Shown here piece by piece: positions 34,518 to 47,029 of a stretch of 64,000 nucleotides of DNA; positions within the stretch are counted from its first letter, which is position 1; each line of letters opens with the position of its first letter. The stretch comes from Kryptolebias marmoratus. Its lineage: Eukaryota; Chordata; Actinopteri; Cyprinodontiformes; Rivulidae. Both the position numbers and the translations under genes were made by a program. The stretch lies in contig NC_051443.1 of NCBI RefSeq assembly GCF_001649575.2, forward strand, positions 18,278,530 to 18,342,529. The letters run 5' to 3'. Under the pieces are notes generated by a model, which did no database searches, was not told the origin of the DNA, and saw only the letters and a list, made by a program, of their open reading frames with translations.

Positions 34518-35499
34518 AGAGGGATGTGTACGCACCTCATGCTTTTCTGCTTGCACTCTTAACAAATTGCACCCTTCAAAGTAAAGCAAACAGAGCCGTA
34601 ACTTAATTCTGCTGGCTTGTCTTTGAACACGGATGTGGTTTTTCACATCCCAGGTTTTGTTCCCTTCACAGGACCTCCGCTGCTCACGGCGTTTTCTGGT
34701 GTGTTTGTGCCTATACAGGCTGTAACCACACTTTTTATTTGTTTTTGCACCTCAGACCATAACTTTGTTCGTACACACTGTGATGATTTTAGAGATGATG
34801 GAGCCCAAACAGCTGCCGTGCACGGGACTTTGGGACAAAACACTGGTTTGATGCCAGCTTCTGTGCTGTGCTCTATAGAAATAAGTGGCTTCTTCTCGTG
34901 CTAGTGCAAGAATGTTTTGTAAAGTTAACAAATAATGCAGCAGAGCTAAAGCTATTTAAAGCTGTTTTACTGAGAAAAAAGGAAAAAAAAGAGGTCAAAT
35001 ACTTTTCATGGTCCAGTAGTTTGCTAACATTCTGGGAGTCAGATTGCAAATGAGCATCATTAAACAGTGTCAGAGGTGAAAAAGTCATTTTGACTTTGGC
35101 TCCGGGGTTCAGGCTCTCCTCCACACTCAAGCCCACCTAATTAGCTTAAACGTCTAGCACATCACTTAAGGTTTAGATTATGAATTTGTGCTTGCTGGCG
35201 CTCATCAGCGTTTGTCTATTTGTGCTCATTTGCTCAGTCCATCCATCTCACCTCATAAGGCCCTCCCAATCAGCTGCTCCGGTCTCCATGTGGAGATCTT
35301 GAGGGAGTGTAAGGATGTGATTAACTCTTGATCCTGGCTCTGATCATGAGCGTCCAAACTCTCCTGGTTCTGCTTACTTCATGTTAGAAACAGTCCCAAT
35401 AAATGTACAAACATAAAAACATGTAAAATGCAAAATAATATGGATTTTAAGGTTGTTTTATAGACTTGTATTCAGTTACTATTAAATAGTCAAATTAGA

Positions 35500-35910
35500 T
35501 GGGATTTAACTGTAGCCACTCAAACGGCTAATAAGACACACATTGATTAAAAAACTAGCAAAATGCTTATCACCCACTGCTTTGCATGCCAGTTTTAAAC
35601 AGAACTCATGTAGTCTGTTAGGGCTTGGAGTACCATACGTGGTGGGATGACTCTCAGTTACTACCATGCTAAATATCTGTAAAACTGACTGAGTTACAAC
35701 CATTATCGTGCTTGCTGAGGTCAATGAGCTGCCAGTTGTATTTGTACATTCAATGAATAATTACTGAGAGTTTGAGCAACATCCGTCCTCTGGATCACGA
35801 GATATTTTGGGAACAGACAGAGAGACAAACAAAAACAGGCACACACACACACACCTACACACACAGAGGCACTTCCATAATTGTCCGCCTCTCGTGGTGG
35901 CAGGTGATAA
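35500..35910 (-). repeat. Family A copy 5
   Basis: In reverse orientation it shows GATGACTCTCAGTTACTACC, AATATCTGTAAAACTGACTG, ACTGAGAGTTTGAGCAACAT, CACGAGATATTTTGGG, a CA run (35839-35852) and the end ATAATTGTCCGCC. Confidence 0.65.
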
Positions 35911-37924
35911 TCAGCACACACTAATGTAAATGAATCTTGCAAACCGACATTCACAGAGAAAGCTCAGCTTTATATTTAACTTTTAGTCATCTGTTGCTGC
36001 TAGTTTGTTGTGGCTGAGACGTTCTCGAGTTTGAATTGAGACTAATAACAGACAGGTCTGCAATAATCTGCCCATCCTGCAAATTGCTAGAAAAAGTTGC
36101 TCTAGTTATACAATCTTTTACTTGCCGTTGGGTTTCACTCTTTAAGAACACAAAAAGAAGTGTCAGTTTTACTGTAAGTGAATATGCTTTTTAAACACCT
36201 TTGGGCTTTTTGGGCTTTAAAATCGTGACCATATATTTATCTTTGCTCTGAGACTCGTAAACCGTCTGCGTCTCAGCATGAATAAAGCAAACCAAAAGCG
36301 CAACAAGTGCTGGCTCCTCCACAAAATGTTAAACATTCGCACCATGCTTGAAATTAGTCCCAGCCTTCTCCTCCTCCCTGTTTGAACGTCTCTATTTTGT
36401 GGCCCGAGTCTGCGTCTCTCTGCTCTAGGAGCGCGTTTAGGGTTCTCGTGGGAAAAGGTAACAATGTGGCCCATAAAAGAGAGTTATGAGGTGGTACTGG
36501 ATGCACCGAGGTTTAGTGTCAGCGTTGCTTCTCATTTAAGATAACTTTGACATCTTCATGGGCTCGCCGCCGCGCCAGCCGTAAATAAAGGTTGTGTGCA
36601 AACGTTGCTGCAGCATCTTGTTGAGGAAACACTGAAGTGAGTGCTCCTCCAGCTACCAGAGCCACATTTAACAGTTCAGTTCAGCTGTGTCCTGAAAACA
36701 TACAGGAAATATGTGCAACACAAATCTTACTCTCATATTTTCTCCACCTATGCTGGCATTTAGATAAAAAAAAAATCAAAAAAACATGGAAAACAGATCT
36801 TATTTGGTCATCAAATCACCTTAAAAGAAATGAAATCATGACCCTTATTTGGAACTACAGCAAGAATCTGGATCAAATCATGTTGTATCTGAAACAAGAC
36901 TACTTTTATTTGAAAAACACAATGTAACATTTTTTGTTTTACACAAGAGCCAAGCCGTTTATTATTTGGAAACTTTCAATCAGGTTAATTTTCTTCTGTT
37001 TCACAATAAACTCTCTGGTCCAGACGAGACCTGCAGAGATCACTGGTCTTTTTTTAGTTTCACATCATAACTTTTTATTTCTTTAATGGCCTGTATGTTA
37101 CTGGGACTGAACAAAGATAGTCTTTACATTTCTAGGAGTTTTTTCTCTTTGCTTTTACAGAGATTGCATCACGTTGCTCCTTTAAAAGTCATAACCATCA
37201 ATTTAACTGCCCTTACCCCTCCATCTGCATCGTTTAGGGGTCTCATTCCATCGCACACACAAGAGTGAGTGTGACGTCCTGCAGGTCAAGAGGTGTGAGC
37301 GCCCTCTGACCCTGTTGCAACCCATGCAGGGTCACTTTCAGATCATGTGTGTGTGTGCGAGTGCTTGTCAAAAATGCTGACACAATCGTGCCAAAAACGA
37401 TCCCAATAAAAGGTTCCCATCGAGACTTCTGGAAAGATCTGACTCTCAACTGGCAGAAGAACTAAAGTGCAGAAATTTTCCACTTATTACATCATTGCTG
37501 AGGAAATTATTACAGGTATTATGAAGCTGGAAAGCAAACAGTGCTGTCACTCAGCTCAGGAGGTGTTTGAATGTGTATTTTAGCTTTTATCACTCCTTGT
37601 TTTGCAGTTTTCATTCATTGCTGGGTTTGTTCAGGAGATCTTAGAGGGTTAAAATATATTTAAATCCTTTATGTAACAAGAAATGATTAAAAAATCAAGC
37701 TTGTTTTTTCTTATTATTGCTTATGATATTCACAATAGATGCCTAGACCATATTTATTTTATTTAGTGTGGCTCCAGTGCAGAAAATCAGCTGAATTATT
37801 GTTTTATGAGGTTCAGTCATTGGAAATACGTAAAATTATGTAGCTGCAGTCGCTTTGAAATCATTAAAAATAACTTTATTGAGACTGTAAACAGCCTTTT
37901 GGTAATAAAGTTGTAGTTCAGCTC

Positions 37925-38320
37925 GTTTGGAAATGAGGATCTGTTGAAGGTACAAGAAATATCTTACCCATTGTAGATAGATCTTTGAATAAAATCTGTT
38001 TAGAGAAACAGATTATTTTGGTCTGGACAGTGAATTTTGGGTCAATTACACGGATTTATACAGTTATTTATACACGCAGCCTGGAGTACTTCCTGAAAAA
38101 ATATAATATTTCTGCTGGAATAACTATGAAATGTAAACTTGTTAGCGGTGTAAAGGTTTATAAAATAGAAATTTCATGAATGGCAGTGAAATATGTATGA
38201 GATAACAACTCACTTTAGCCTTGGTTCCACAAAAACGAGTTCTTAGCTTATTAATCAAAGTTGTTTCTATAACAGGTAAAATATTCAGTGTAATCTTTTC
38301 ACAGAACCCCACTTATCACT
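37925..38320 (+). repeat. Family B copy 4 with inverted right end
   Basis: The left end carries AATATCTTACCCATTGTAG and ATCTTTGAATAAAATCTG. The right end (38250-38320) has TTTCTATAACAGGTAAAATA and CACAGAACCCCACTTATC, the reverse complement of the family start. Confidence 0.6.
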
Positions 38321-39699
38321 TTAAACACTGCATCAACTTCAGTATTTACAGGATTTTACCTGCAGTATATTTTATTTTTTCTCTCCCTGAGCCAGTGCCA
38401 AAGATCCGTAGCTCAGTTTTTAGGCATTATGATGTAGCTGTAGTGGTCAACCACACCTTGATGGCTAAAAAACACACAACTCAACACAGCAGAGTGCAAA
38501 ATATAGAAGCCAGGCCAAGGATGGGGATCTGAGATTGTGCCACATTTCTTCATCTTAAAAGTGCTGCTTTAAAACCTTTGAAAGCCAAAGTGTTCCTTGG
38601 CTGGAGTCGGCCAGGACAACGACAGGATCTGTTTCATATTTCCGTCACTGTTTACACATTTCCTGTCATCGCCGCTTGATATTTTCCCATTATTTAACTT
38701 GGCTGTCGGTTAATCTGTCAGCTACGACAAGACAGAAATAGGAGCCAGATTTATGTACGCAGTCCTGCTGCAAACCCGACCAGTCAGGCACCACCTTTAT
38801 ATAAAAAGTCTTTCAGCTGCAAATCATGTTTCTGTAAGTTCTTCCGCTGCTTTGGAGCATGTTGGCTTTAGACTCCAAACATCAAGAATCGATTACAGAC
38901 CACAAAACTCTTAAGACTTGCTGTTTTAAGTGACAGCTCTTTCACTGTGTGTGAATGATTAATGAAAGCACAATCATACGTGACTTAAGATGAGCGAACC
39001 TGGAAAAGACTGCAGGGAGATCCTCTGATGTCCAACTAGTTCTCTCCAATGAGCAAACCTTGGTGGGACTTAATATTTCTTGTAGAAAGAGCAAAATGGA
39101 ACGGATGATGAGCTACTTTTTAACCAACTTCATGGAAGATTTAGGAACATCTTAAATTTAGTAAAAACCAACAGAGTCGCTCATTCATTGCAGTCCTCTC
39201 TGAACAAGGGTCCAACACTTTGTTGCCGTCTCAATAATAAACCGTGGCACGGTTCGGTGCACTTTGGTGGGAAAGTTGTTTGCCACGTCAGCAGCTCATT
39301 CATCTCCACAGTTTGACATCTTAACATTGCTTTGTTTCAGCAAAAACCACGAAGCCAGAGAAAGTTCAAATCAGAAATGATTTAATCTAAAAGTAAAATA
39401 CACAGGAGAGAAAAAAATAATATGAAATCAGCTCATAAAATCTTAGTTCAGTTCACAACTTGTGCAACTCTGGAGGCTTTTTTGGGAAATCATGAGAGAC
39501 TTTCTGCAGGAAACCAGAGTTAACAGTGACCTCCTCCAGCAGAAACCAAATACAGAATCCAGTTTTAGGGGAGAACCCTTTAGGAATTTGTTAACTAATG
39601 TACTGAGAGTTTTTAAGCTTAAGCAAAACACTTAATTTAGTCTCAGATTTTGCTCTTCAATGTTGAGTTGTAAACTTTTGAGCTAGTCAGGTTTTGCTC

Positions 39700-39790
39700 T
39701 CAGGGTGTGAACCTGTCGTAGTTGGCCCTTGAGCAATCTCAGTTTGGAGAAATTAAGTTTAATTGATGAGGTAACAGTATTTTCCTTTTA
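39700..39790 (+). repeat. Family B copy 5 (fragment)
   Basis: Only the motifs GTGAACCTGTCGTAGTTGG, CTCAGTTTGGAGAAATTAAG and GATGAGGTAACAG remain. Confidence 0.4.
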
Positions 39791-39841
39791 GCCAGACATC
39801 CTTTACCTGCAGATAAGCATAAAACAATTCAAAGCTGGTAC

Positions 39842-40320
39842 CACTTCAAAATAAGGACCCTTTGGGAAAGGATTCAGTACTGTGCTCTAAATAGGTTATT
39901 TAGGAGTTTGTAAACACTTTCTAAAGCATTAATAATCCATGATTAATCCTGTATAAAACAGTTATAAAACTCAAGTGCTGTGCTTTTATCTATTCATGTA
40001 GTTTACTGCTGTTTGCTCAGCTTACTTTTTTAACTAAATAACTCTGCATGCCAAAACAATCTTTATATCTACTAATGCTCAGTGCTTACATGCAGGTAAT
40101 TTACTGACAAATGTTTGACAGTTAAAGTCTAAGTTATAAAGAATTTTATAAAAGCACAGCGCTTGATCTTTTCAAACAGGGAGCTTGTTTCGATGTATGA
40201 ACTGTGTTTGATAACTTTTACAAACAATTGTTAATGCTTTAGAAAGTGTTTACAAATTTGTGATTAACCTGCTTAAAAAGCATTAATGAATCCTTTATGG
40301 AGGATCCTTATTTTGAAGTG
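39842..40320. mobile_element. Foldback/MITE-like element with long terminal inverted repeats
   Basis: The left end CACTTCAAAATAAGGA (39842-39857) is the exact reverse complement of the right end TCCTTATTTTGAAGTG (40305-40320). Similarity continues inward: AAAGGATTCA against TGAATCCTTT, GTAAACACTTTCTAAAGC against GCTTTAGAAAGTGTTTAC, AGTGCTGTGCTTTTAT against ATAAAAGCACAGCGCT. The 479-bp element has no coding capacity. No clear target duplication was identified. Confidence 0.8.
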
Positions 40321-40646
40321 ATTCACTCGAAGCCTAATACTGAAAGTGTCATTTTGGTGCCTGTGAACGAGCCAAATCCACGGCCAGTAAAGCAGCAGGA
40401 GGTGAGGAATAGCATGTGTGATGGATAACAAACAGGGCTGCATTAAGAAAAGCCCCCAACCAAATACACACTTCATGTTCCTGACCCCCCCGCCCCACTA
40501 ACCCCACTGCACACACATTCACACACGCTGCATGAAAGTAGGGTTTTTAATGGAGTCATCAAAGGTAGAACAGAGAGCTTAGTTCAGAGAGGCATCTGGA
40601 CAGTCTGGCTGTTTGAGCAGAGCAGTCAGGAATTTCAACAAATTAC

Positions 40647-40648
<2 letters not shown>

Positions 40649-40693
<45 letters not shown>
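40649..40693. repeat. TG microsatellite, longest in the window
   Basis: A 45-base uninterrupted TG run in intron 1. Confidence 0.95.
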
Positions 40694-40695
<2 letters not shown>

Positions 40696-41478
40696 GTTAA
40701 TCCGTGTCTAATCAAAGACAAAAAACACAGGACCAAAGAACAGAGAAAATGTGCTAAATGAAAAACATTTAACATAAAAACAAGATTTGTGAAGCTAAAA
40801 GTTTGTCTGCAGCAGCTGTAGGTTCGCCGGGAACAACTGAAACCAGCAGTTTTTTTTTTCTTTCTCCGCGTTACAAGACTTTTTGACCAAAACCTGTCAA
40901 AACAACAGTTGGGCAACATCATGCTGGCAGCTGAACTGTAAATGAAAAATGTGTGAAATGCAGACGACCGTCACAGCACTCTTCCTGAAAACATAACTCC
41001 TGTTGTGTCAGGCCTGGGCGATGTTTGGAGAGAAGCTGGGAGAGTTAGCACTTCATCGTGTTACAAAGTCAACTGTGTTGAAAGAATCGCGATTCCTCAG
41101 GTGGTTATGTTTTTCTTTTTCCTCTCGTCTCAATCAAACCACCATTAACATCACTCAGAATTCATTGTGGTTTTCTCTCACTTGTTTCTAAATGTATGTG
41201 ACACAACGTGCTGCGCCCTGCAAATGAAGCAGTCACAAAGACGAAACGTCAAGTTATCTACTGGCCTTTGGTATTTTAAACAGACGGTTTTCGGCTCAGT
41301 GTTTGATTTTAGAGCTTTGAAATTAGGTTTTACAACTAAACTTAAACAGTGCTTAATTTAGTCAATTTCCCTTAAATGATAATGGGCATATTTGACTTCT
41401 AAGAAATAAAATAAATCACCCAATTTAAAGCTTTCTGTTTGTAGAAAACTGTTCATCACATTAAAAATGAAAAACTGA

Positions 41479-41855
41479 GAATTCCTTGAAGGAACGAATG
41501 TCGCCCACTGACTAGCATATCAAAGTTTTAAACAAAGATCTTATGTGACTTGTTAGGGTTCTGGTTATGTGATGGAGATAAGCCTCAGCTACTACCACAC
41601 CAAACTTCAGCTAATTATATGTAAAACTGACCAAGTTATAGCCATTTTCCTGTGTTCTAAGTTCAATTAGCAGCCATCTTGAATCAGGTTGACCCGAATC
41701 AGTTAATCAGATGTAAGCGCACTGGTTGCTTTTTGAGCATTTCATCGTAATCCGTTCAGTGTTTCATGAGATGTTTGCCTAACAGACAAACAAATGCACA
41801 CATACATAGACAGGCAATTACATGATCGCCCACTGCCATGAAAGCATGGAGATAA
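41479..41855 (-). repeat. Family A copy 6, near full length
   Basis: It starts with the palindrome GAATTCCTTGAAGGAAC and runs through GATCTTATGTGACTTG, CTCAGCTACTACCACACC, AGCAGCCATCTTGAATCAGG, TTTCATGAGATGTTTGCC to GATCGCCCACTGCCATGAA. The matching order on all other copies makes this the best single-unit reference, about 375 bases long. Confidence 0.75.
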
Positions 41856-44477
41856 TTAAGGAATTCCGAGCTTTGTCATTTGGGGAAAATGTTCACTTCA
41901 TTAAAAATCATTCAGAGACCTTTGTTCTCTCAACTATGGTCCAAGCCGTTAAGTTCAGCAGGCTTTGATGTGGCCCCTAAGCTCAGGACGACACTGCTGT
42001 CAACCACTAAGTTACTTAAAGCACGTTGTATACAATGGTTTACACTACAAGCCAGTGTCCTCAACAAGTAATCTGCACAGCCGCGGGATGTTTGTCTCTC
42101 TCTCTCTCTGACTTCATAAAGAGCTGGAAACGTTCAACTTAACTTCTAAACCTTGTTAAAAACTTGGGTGGCCTCAAAAGGGCTGCAATGCTGGTAAAAG
42201 GACAAGTTTTTTAAAGCCTCTCAGTGATTATTATTGTATTTGCCTGGCAGAGTAGAGCAGAATTGTAGAACCAGTCAGATTTTTTTGTTTGGATTTTGGA
42301 GCCCTCATAAAAAGATACAAAACAAACACTCAACCCACAGTGACTAAAAGACATCATCAATCACTGACGCTTGTTTCAAAGAGATAAATCACGTTAAGTG
42401 CTTGGAGCTCAAATAATGAAATCCTGCTATTAGATCTTTAAAGTACAGAAAGTCTTTTTTTCTCTCTATGCAAATCTAGTGTCTTGGATGTCATGTTTTT
42501 CACGTCTCAAAGGGGCAATAAAATCCGTCACTGGAAGAGTAAACAAAAAGCGCCATTTCCATTTTTTTTTTTTCTCTTGCCGATGGGGGTTCACGACACG
42601 GAACGAGATGACGAGTGACAATATTTCACAACACGGAACGAGACCTCTCCAGGCGTTAGACCTACTCACAGCTGGTCGTCGTGTCAAGGTCACAGAGTGA
42701 ACAACCGCCGCATAATCTTCAAAAAAAGACCCCGAATAAACAGTGGAAACATTTTCACAACCTCCCATAACCTTTAGGTTCAGCTGGAGTCTCAGGGACC
42801 GTGTTTCTGGAAGGGGGTGGGGGGCATCCAGGGGTCGACAAGAGGACTGGGTAGGTGTGCGTTCCTGTGTGTGTACCTGAACATCTTTGAGCGTAAATTT
42901 CTCTGAATATTTAGCCATGACTGTAGTGATTGTTGCAGTAACAACTGGAGGCCATGATCTGCTGCCACAATCTAGATTCCATCTTTGAGCTGAAAATGAG
43001 AGCCAGAAGTGAGAATGAGTTTTTTAAAAAAAAATGTAAATCATCTCTAAGTCTTGTAAAAACAGCTTAGTTATCACCTAAATGTAATTTCAGTTCCAGA
43101 TTCTTCTTCTGTGGTATTTCAACTATACACCCATTTAGGCCGTTTTTTTGTTTTGTTTGGTGTTTAAAAGAGCAACAAATGTTTTAACTGGACTTCAGGC
43201 AGGTCGGTTTAGCAATACTCAATGCTTTTGATTGTGTTCAGAGAGTGATTTGGCTTTGTTTGGCTGAAATAAGCAAGTTATTATACTTATAAACTGCACT
43301 GGCGAATGGACGAATGGTCCGTCTCACTGCTTAGTCCAGCTGATTTCCCTTTATCTCTTTATTCCGATTTTTCATTGGATGATGGAGTAAAAAAAAAAAA
43401 AAATTTCCGGTCATTATAAAAAGTAAATTCTTCTGGTACACAGGTTTGGTATTTCTTTCAAAGCTGACCAGGACTTTTAAGACTAAATAAATCCTACGTA
43501 ATAAGTGCTTTGAGTGCTGGATCACCTAAAGCCATCAAATCCTAACTGAAACAATGAGTCGGGATCCAGAGAGGAAAAAGATTAAATCATAAAATTGATT
43601 ACAAATACATTAAAAAGTCACTGGTACTTTCAGTCTAGCAAACGTATTAAAAGAATGTGTGCACGGTACTGTGTTTATCACTGAAACCTTTTGGATTAGG
43701 CTGTGACACAAGATCCTAATCTTTTTTTTTTTTTTTCTGTCTCCTTGCCATAAACTGTGTAGCCGCAATCTAAACCTTTTGTTGCAGCCGAGCGTTTTAA
43801 CTCCCAGGCAGACAGACAGCTTCTGGTAGCTGGTAGAGGGGCTATAAAAGGTTCCCTGTGCTTTTGGGTTTTGACAAGCCACATCAAACAGGAGGAGGGA
43901 GAAACGGTTTGAACAGGTGGACCAGCCTTTAGCGGGCACAGACAGATCTTATTTTGTATGGATCACAGCTCAGAAATGTCAGCTGTGGAGCAGCAAGATG
44001 GAACATTTTGGACCTGATAGATCAGTGTCGTGCAGCAGTGAGTAATGGACTTACAGTGTGAGAGCATTATGCACCGAGAGATGGAAAAAAAATCTTGAAG
44101 TGGAGTAGTTGAAGAACCCTTTTTTTTGACCAAATGAGGAAACTGAGGGGACAGATAAGTGTTTCAACAACATGTAGCATAAAAAAAGAAGAGAAGCATT
44201 GCCAAAAACGATTTAAATATGACATAAACAAACATGCACTCATGAAGAAAGTGCCACTGTTTAACATCAAGTTAAATGTCTGCATAAACAGCCTCTTTGT
44301 TCTGCTGCAAAGCAATGAGAATAGAATCATGAAATACAGTTGCAGAGAAAACTAAAAATGTTTGATTTAAAGCATAGAGGTGTCCTTTGTTTTTACAACA
44401 CACAGTACATAACTGAAGTGATAGATATTCTACTGTCTCTGTCCTTTTGCACCTATTTCTGCAAGTAGACCCTTTCC

Positions 44478-44918
44478 TGTGGTGATTTGGGTTTTTTCCT
44501 GTGTTTTGTTTTATTTCTGTTTTAGTTTATTGGTTTGTGTTTAGTTTCTGTTTTCTTGTTTTTCACTTTCTCATTCCTCCTCAGTCTATTTCTCTCTCTG
44601 CATTCCTGCCACGCCCACTTACACCTGTCAAAGCCTGCTAATCATGTCACCTGTCTCCACTTACCTGATTATCCTCAGCACTTTAAAACCCGGTCATTTC
44701 TGTCTATACTCCGCTGGTCCATTGTCATTGTTTTGCCTGTAGTCTTGACGTCTGTTCCTGGTTTTGTTGCTCCATGTCCATGTTCCGTTGTCTTTTTGTT
44801 TTGCTGCCACGTCAGCTGTTTGTTTTCATTTTGTTCCTTTAGTTTAATAAATTAGTTTTCGTTCCTCTGATTATGAGTCTGCGTTCTGGGTTCGCCATCG
44901 TCTCCACGGTTCCTGACA
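44478..44918 (+). mobile_element. LTR-like segment (possible solo LTR) in fgf10 intron 1
   Basis: The segment may begin TGTGG and ends TCCTGACA, fitting TG...CA termini. It has a C/T-rich promoter-like block with CACGCCCACTTACACCTGTC, a TATA-like TTTAAAA (44682-44688), an AATAAA (44846-44851) and a U5-like tail. This is the layout of fish gypsy-type LTRs. No internal region or second LTR was seen. The exact 5' end is uncertain. Confidence 0.4.
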
Positions 44919-45319
44919 TTTCCTCCTGGGCTCATTTACTTTTCCTTTGCAGCCCCTGATAGTTTTATGGCTTGGAGTACTGACTTATGGTTGACAGAAG
45001 AAAGGGCCAGTGACCACAGCGTAAACCATTAATTGGTTCACCTTGAAAACTGATACGGACACCTTGACCCCCTGCCAGCCTGGCAGCCAAAAAGCTTCTC
45101 TCCATCCTGTCCGTACGCCCGCTGCCTTGCTTGTGCGCCCGTGGTCAGAAAAACAAACATTAAATGCAAAAAAAAAAATTTTTTTTCCTGGCTCGCAACT
45201 CGGTCCCAGGGCACGCAGCCCACAAGCTAACCAGCAAATAAACAGAGGGCAAGAGGCTGGTCTCAGGTCTGCCTGTCGCACAGTGAAGAAAAGACAGGTA
45301 GACCGAGCTGAGGGTTTAA

Positions 45320-45525
45320 CTCTGTCACAGGGCTTCATAGAGACAAACAACCATTCACGCTCTCACTCACACCTAGGGACAATTTTAGAGCTAACATGCA
45401 TGTCTTTGGTCTGTGGGAGGAAACCAGGGTACCCAGAGAAAACATGCAAACTCCACATAGAAAGGCCGGGAGGTGAACCTGCGACCTTCTTGCTGTCGGG
45501 CGACAGCGCCGCCATGCCACCCCTG
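45320..45525 (-). mobile_element. tRNA-like SINE copy, reverse orientation
   Basis: The stretch has GTCTGTGGGAGGAAACCAGG, TACCCAGAGAAAACATGC, AAACTCCACATAGAAAGGCC, GAACCTGCGACCTTCTTGC and GGCGACAGCGCCGCCATG. This is the reverse complement of the sequence type at 51365-51730. The tRNA-like head (B box as GGTTC-like, A box in the GTGGCGC part) lies at the right end. The family is widespread in fish; its formal name is not assigned here. Confidence 0.6.
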
Positions 45526-45774
45526 TTTTTATTTCTACTTTTAATGTCTTGTTCTTCTTCCACATCGGTGTAAATGTTAACAGGTTCTTTTATAAAAGGT
45601 TTTCTTTTGGTGGAGGGAATTCTGGCTACGAGGGAGCCGATGTGCAGAATTGACAAGTGGACTATATGGCTGTATGGTGATGTTGCTGAAAATGTATTTA
45701 AGGTTATAAAAACAAATATTTGTCTTATTTTTTTAATATAACACAAGGATCCCCCGAAGCTTACACTACTTCTT

Positions 45775-46180
45775 CTAAATATCTCGTTTTGAGATGCTGG
45801 ATAGTTCGTATCTTTTAAATTGAGATTCTGTGGAAAGGTTGTGAACAATTACTGCCTTACCTGTTGTAGATAGCTCTTTGAGTGGCCTCAGTTTAAGGCC
45901 AGAGTTCAGTTCTGATTGGATTAAAGAGCTAATCCAAGCAAACCTAAGACAAAAGGAAACTTGCTGCCATAAAAGAACAGCAATTTAAGTTGTTCTATAA
46001 ATCTTTCTGTTGTGTCAGTTTTGCATTAGACGGCTATGTCAGCAGGCATATCACAATAATCCTGCTGGAAGTGCCTCAGATTGGACCACAAGTGCTACCA
46101 CTAGCTGCTCGTGGTCCTAATTGTGTTTACAAGACACCATAGAAATATATGTAAATTACTATGTAATGCAAAATTGACAT
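45775..46180 (+). repeat. Family B copy 6
   Basis: It carries GAGATTCTGTGGAAAGGTTG, CTTACCTGTTGTAGATAGCT, CTTTGAGTGGCCTCAGTTTA and CTACCACTAGCTGCTCG. It ends about 280 bases before fgf10 exon 2. Confidence 0.65.
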
Positions 46181-46228
46181 TGATGTAAACTGTTATCAAT
46201 TTTTTGAGATTACAGTTGTTTTAAGATG

Positions 46229-46265
46229 ATCTTTGCCCAGCTCTAATTAAGAGCTGGGCAAAGAT
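46229..46265. repeat. Perfect hairpin, 16-bp arms, near fgf10 exon 2
   Basis: ATCTTTGCCCAGCTCT (46229-46244) and AGAGCTGGGCAAAGAT (46250-46265) are exact reverse complements with a 5-base AATTA loop. It lies 190 bases upstream of the exon 2 acceptor, on the transcribed strand. Confidence 0.95.
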
Positions 46266-46455
46266 AATATTTAATATTTGCTCCCAATCAATCCACAGAA
46301 GCTGTACGAGGACCTGCTTTGAATAATTAAACGTTGACAGAATCTGATACCAGCGAGATCCAAAGTGGAAACTGTTAAGATAAATGGGACAACATCCGAT
46401 GAGAAGCTTCACACACAGGTTTGACATGTTTGCCTCTTTGTGTCCACTGCTCCAG

Positions 46456-46559
46456 GTATTTTGGAGATCAAATCAGTGGATGTGGGAGTGGTGGCCATCA
46501 GGGGCCTCATCAGCAATCACTACCTGGCAATCAAGAGGAACGGCGTTCTGTATGGAGCG
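46456..46559 (+). CDS. fgf10: fgf10 coding exon 2 (104 bp, central beta-trefoil)
   Basis: This exon completes Ser143 and encodes residues 144-177, from ILEIKSVDVGVVAIRG to HYLAIKRNGVLYGA. That is the middle of the FGF beta-trefoil and matches the human FGF10 segment ILEITSVEIGVVAVKA through NKKGKLYGS. The acceptor is CTGCTCCAG (ending 46455) and the donor GTGAGT (46560). The length is 104 bp, the conserved size of the central coding exon across the FGF family. It enters in phase 1 (A from exon 1 plus GT gives Ser) and leaves on a codon boundary, so it fits both neighbours. A 16-bp-arm hairpin lies about 190 bases upstream of the acceptor, and a family B repeat copy lies just before that. Confidence is very high. 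Confidence 0.95.
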
Positions 46560-47029
46560 GTGAGTTTTAACTTTATCGCAGTTTACCAATTACCTGCCAA
46601 CGTGAGCATCTTAGGATCTCTTGAAAGAGTTTTTGCAGAGTGTTAAATATAACTGACTGTCGTGTCAAAACAAGTGATTCAGAGTTTGAAGAAAAGACCC
46701 ACTATTCCAGAAACTGAAACCACAGTTTGTCATCTCGCCTCTTTTGCTACCTAGCTCTCCTTTCTCCACTCCATTCAGAAAACGGGGGAAACACAATCCT
46801 TCAGTTTTTCTATTCTGCTTCAGTCCCTCTGGGGAGAGCAGCATTTGTTTTGTCTGTTTTCTCTCTGTTTCGGGCCTTTTCTTCATCTCATTCTCGCCTC
46901 CCTTTTTTCCTCCTCTCCTTGCTTTGAAAGGCCCGGTTTTCAGCGTATCTCTCTGGAGCCACACCACAGATGAAATGACACACAGTTAGAGAAGAAAGGT
47001 AAAAAAAAAAAAAAGAGTCATTTTGTTGC

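Larger units (their letters stand above)
32465..46455 (+). other. fgf10: fgf10 intron 1 (about 14.0 kb)
   Basis: The intron runs from donor GTAAGT to acceptor CTCCAG. It holds CA/TG microsatellites, repeat families A (35500-35910, 41479-41855) and B (37925-38320, 39700-39790, 45775-46180), an inverted-repeat element (39842-40320), an LTR-like segment (44478-44918), a reverse-oriented SINE (45320-45525) and a 16-bp-arm hairpin (46229-46265). One open frame with a phase-compatible acceptor (34299-34517) is described separately. The rest is unassigned; 36200-36640 is complex and GC-richer than its surroundings. Confidence 0.9.

Noticed and set aside
42466..42918. 150-codon open frame on the - strand
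   Set aside because: No start context, domain or splice structure; it contains a poly-K stretch from a T run.
45043..45573. 176-codon open frame on the + strand
   Set aside because: It runs through a reverse-oriented SINE and an A/T homopolymer junction; no domain was recognised.
45363..45848. 161-codon open frame on the - strand
   Set aside because: It is made largely of SINE sequence read in its forward orientation; no protein family.
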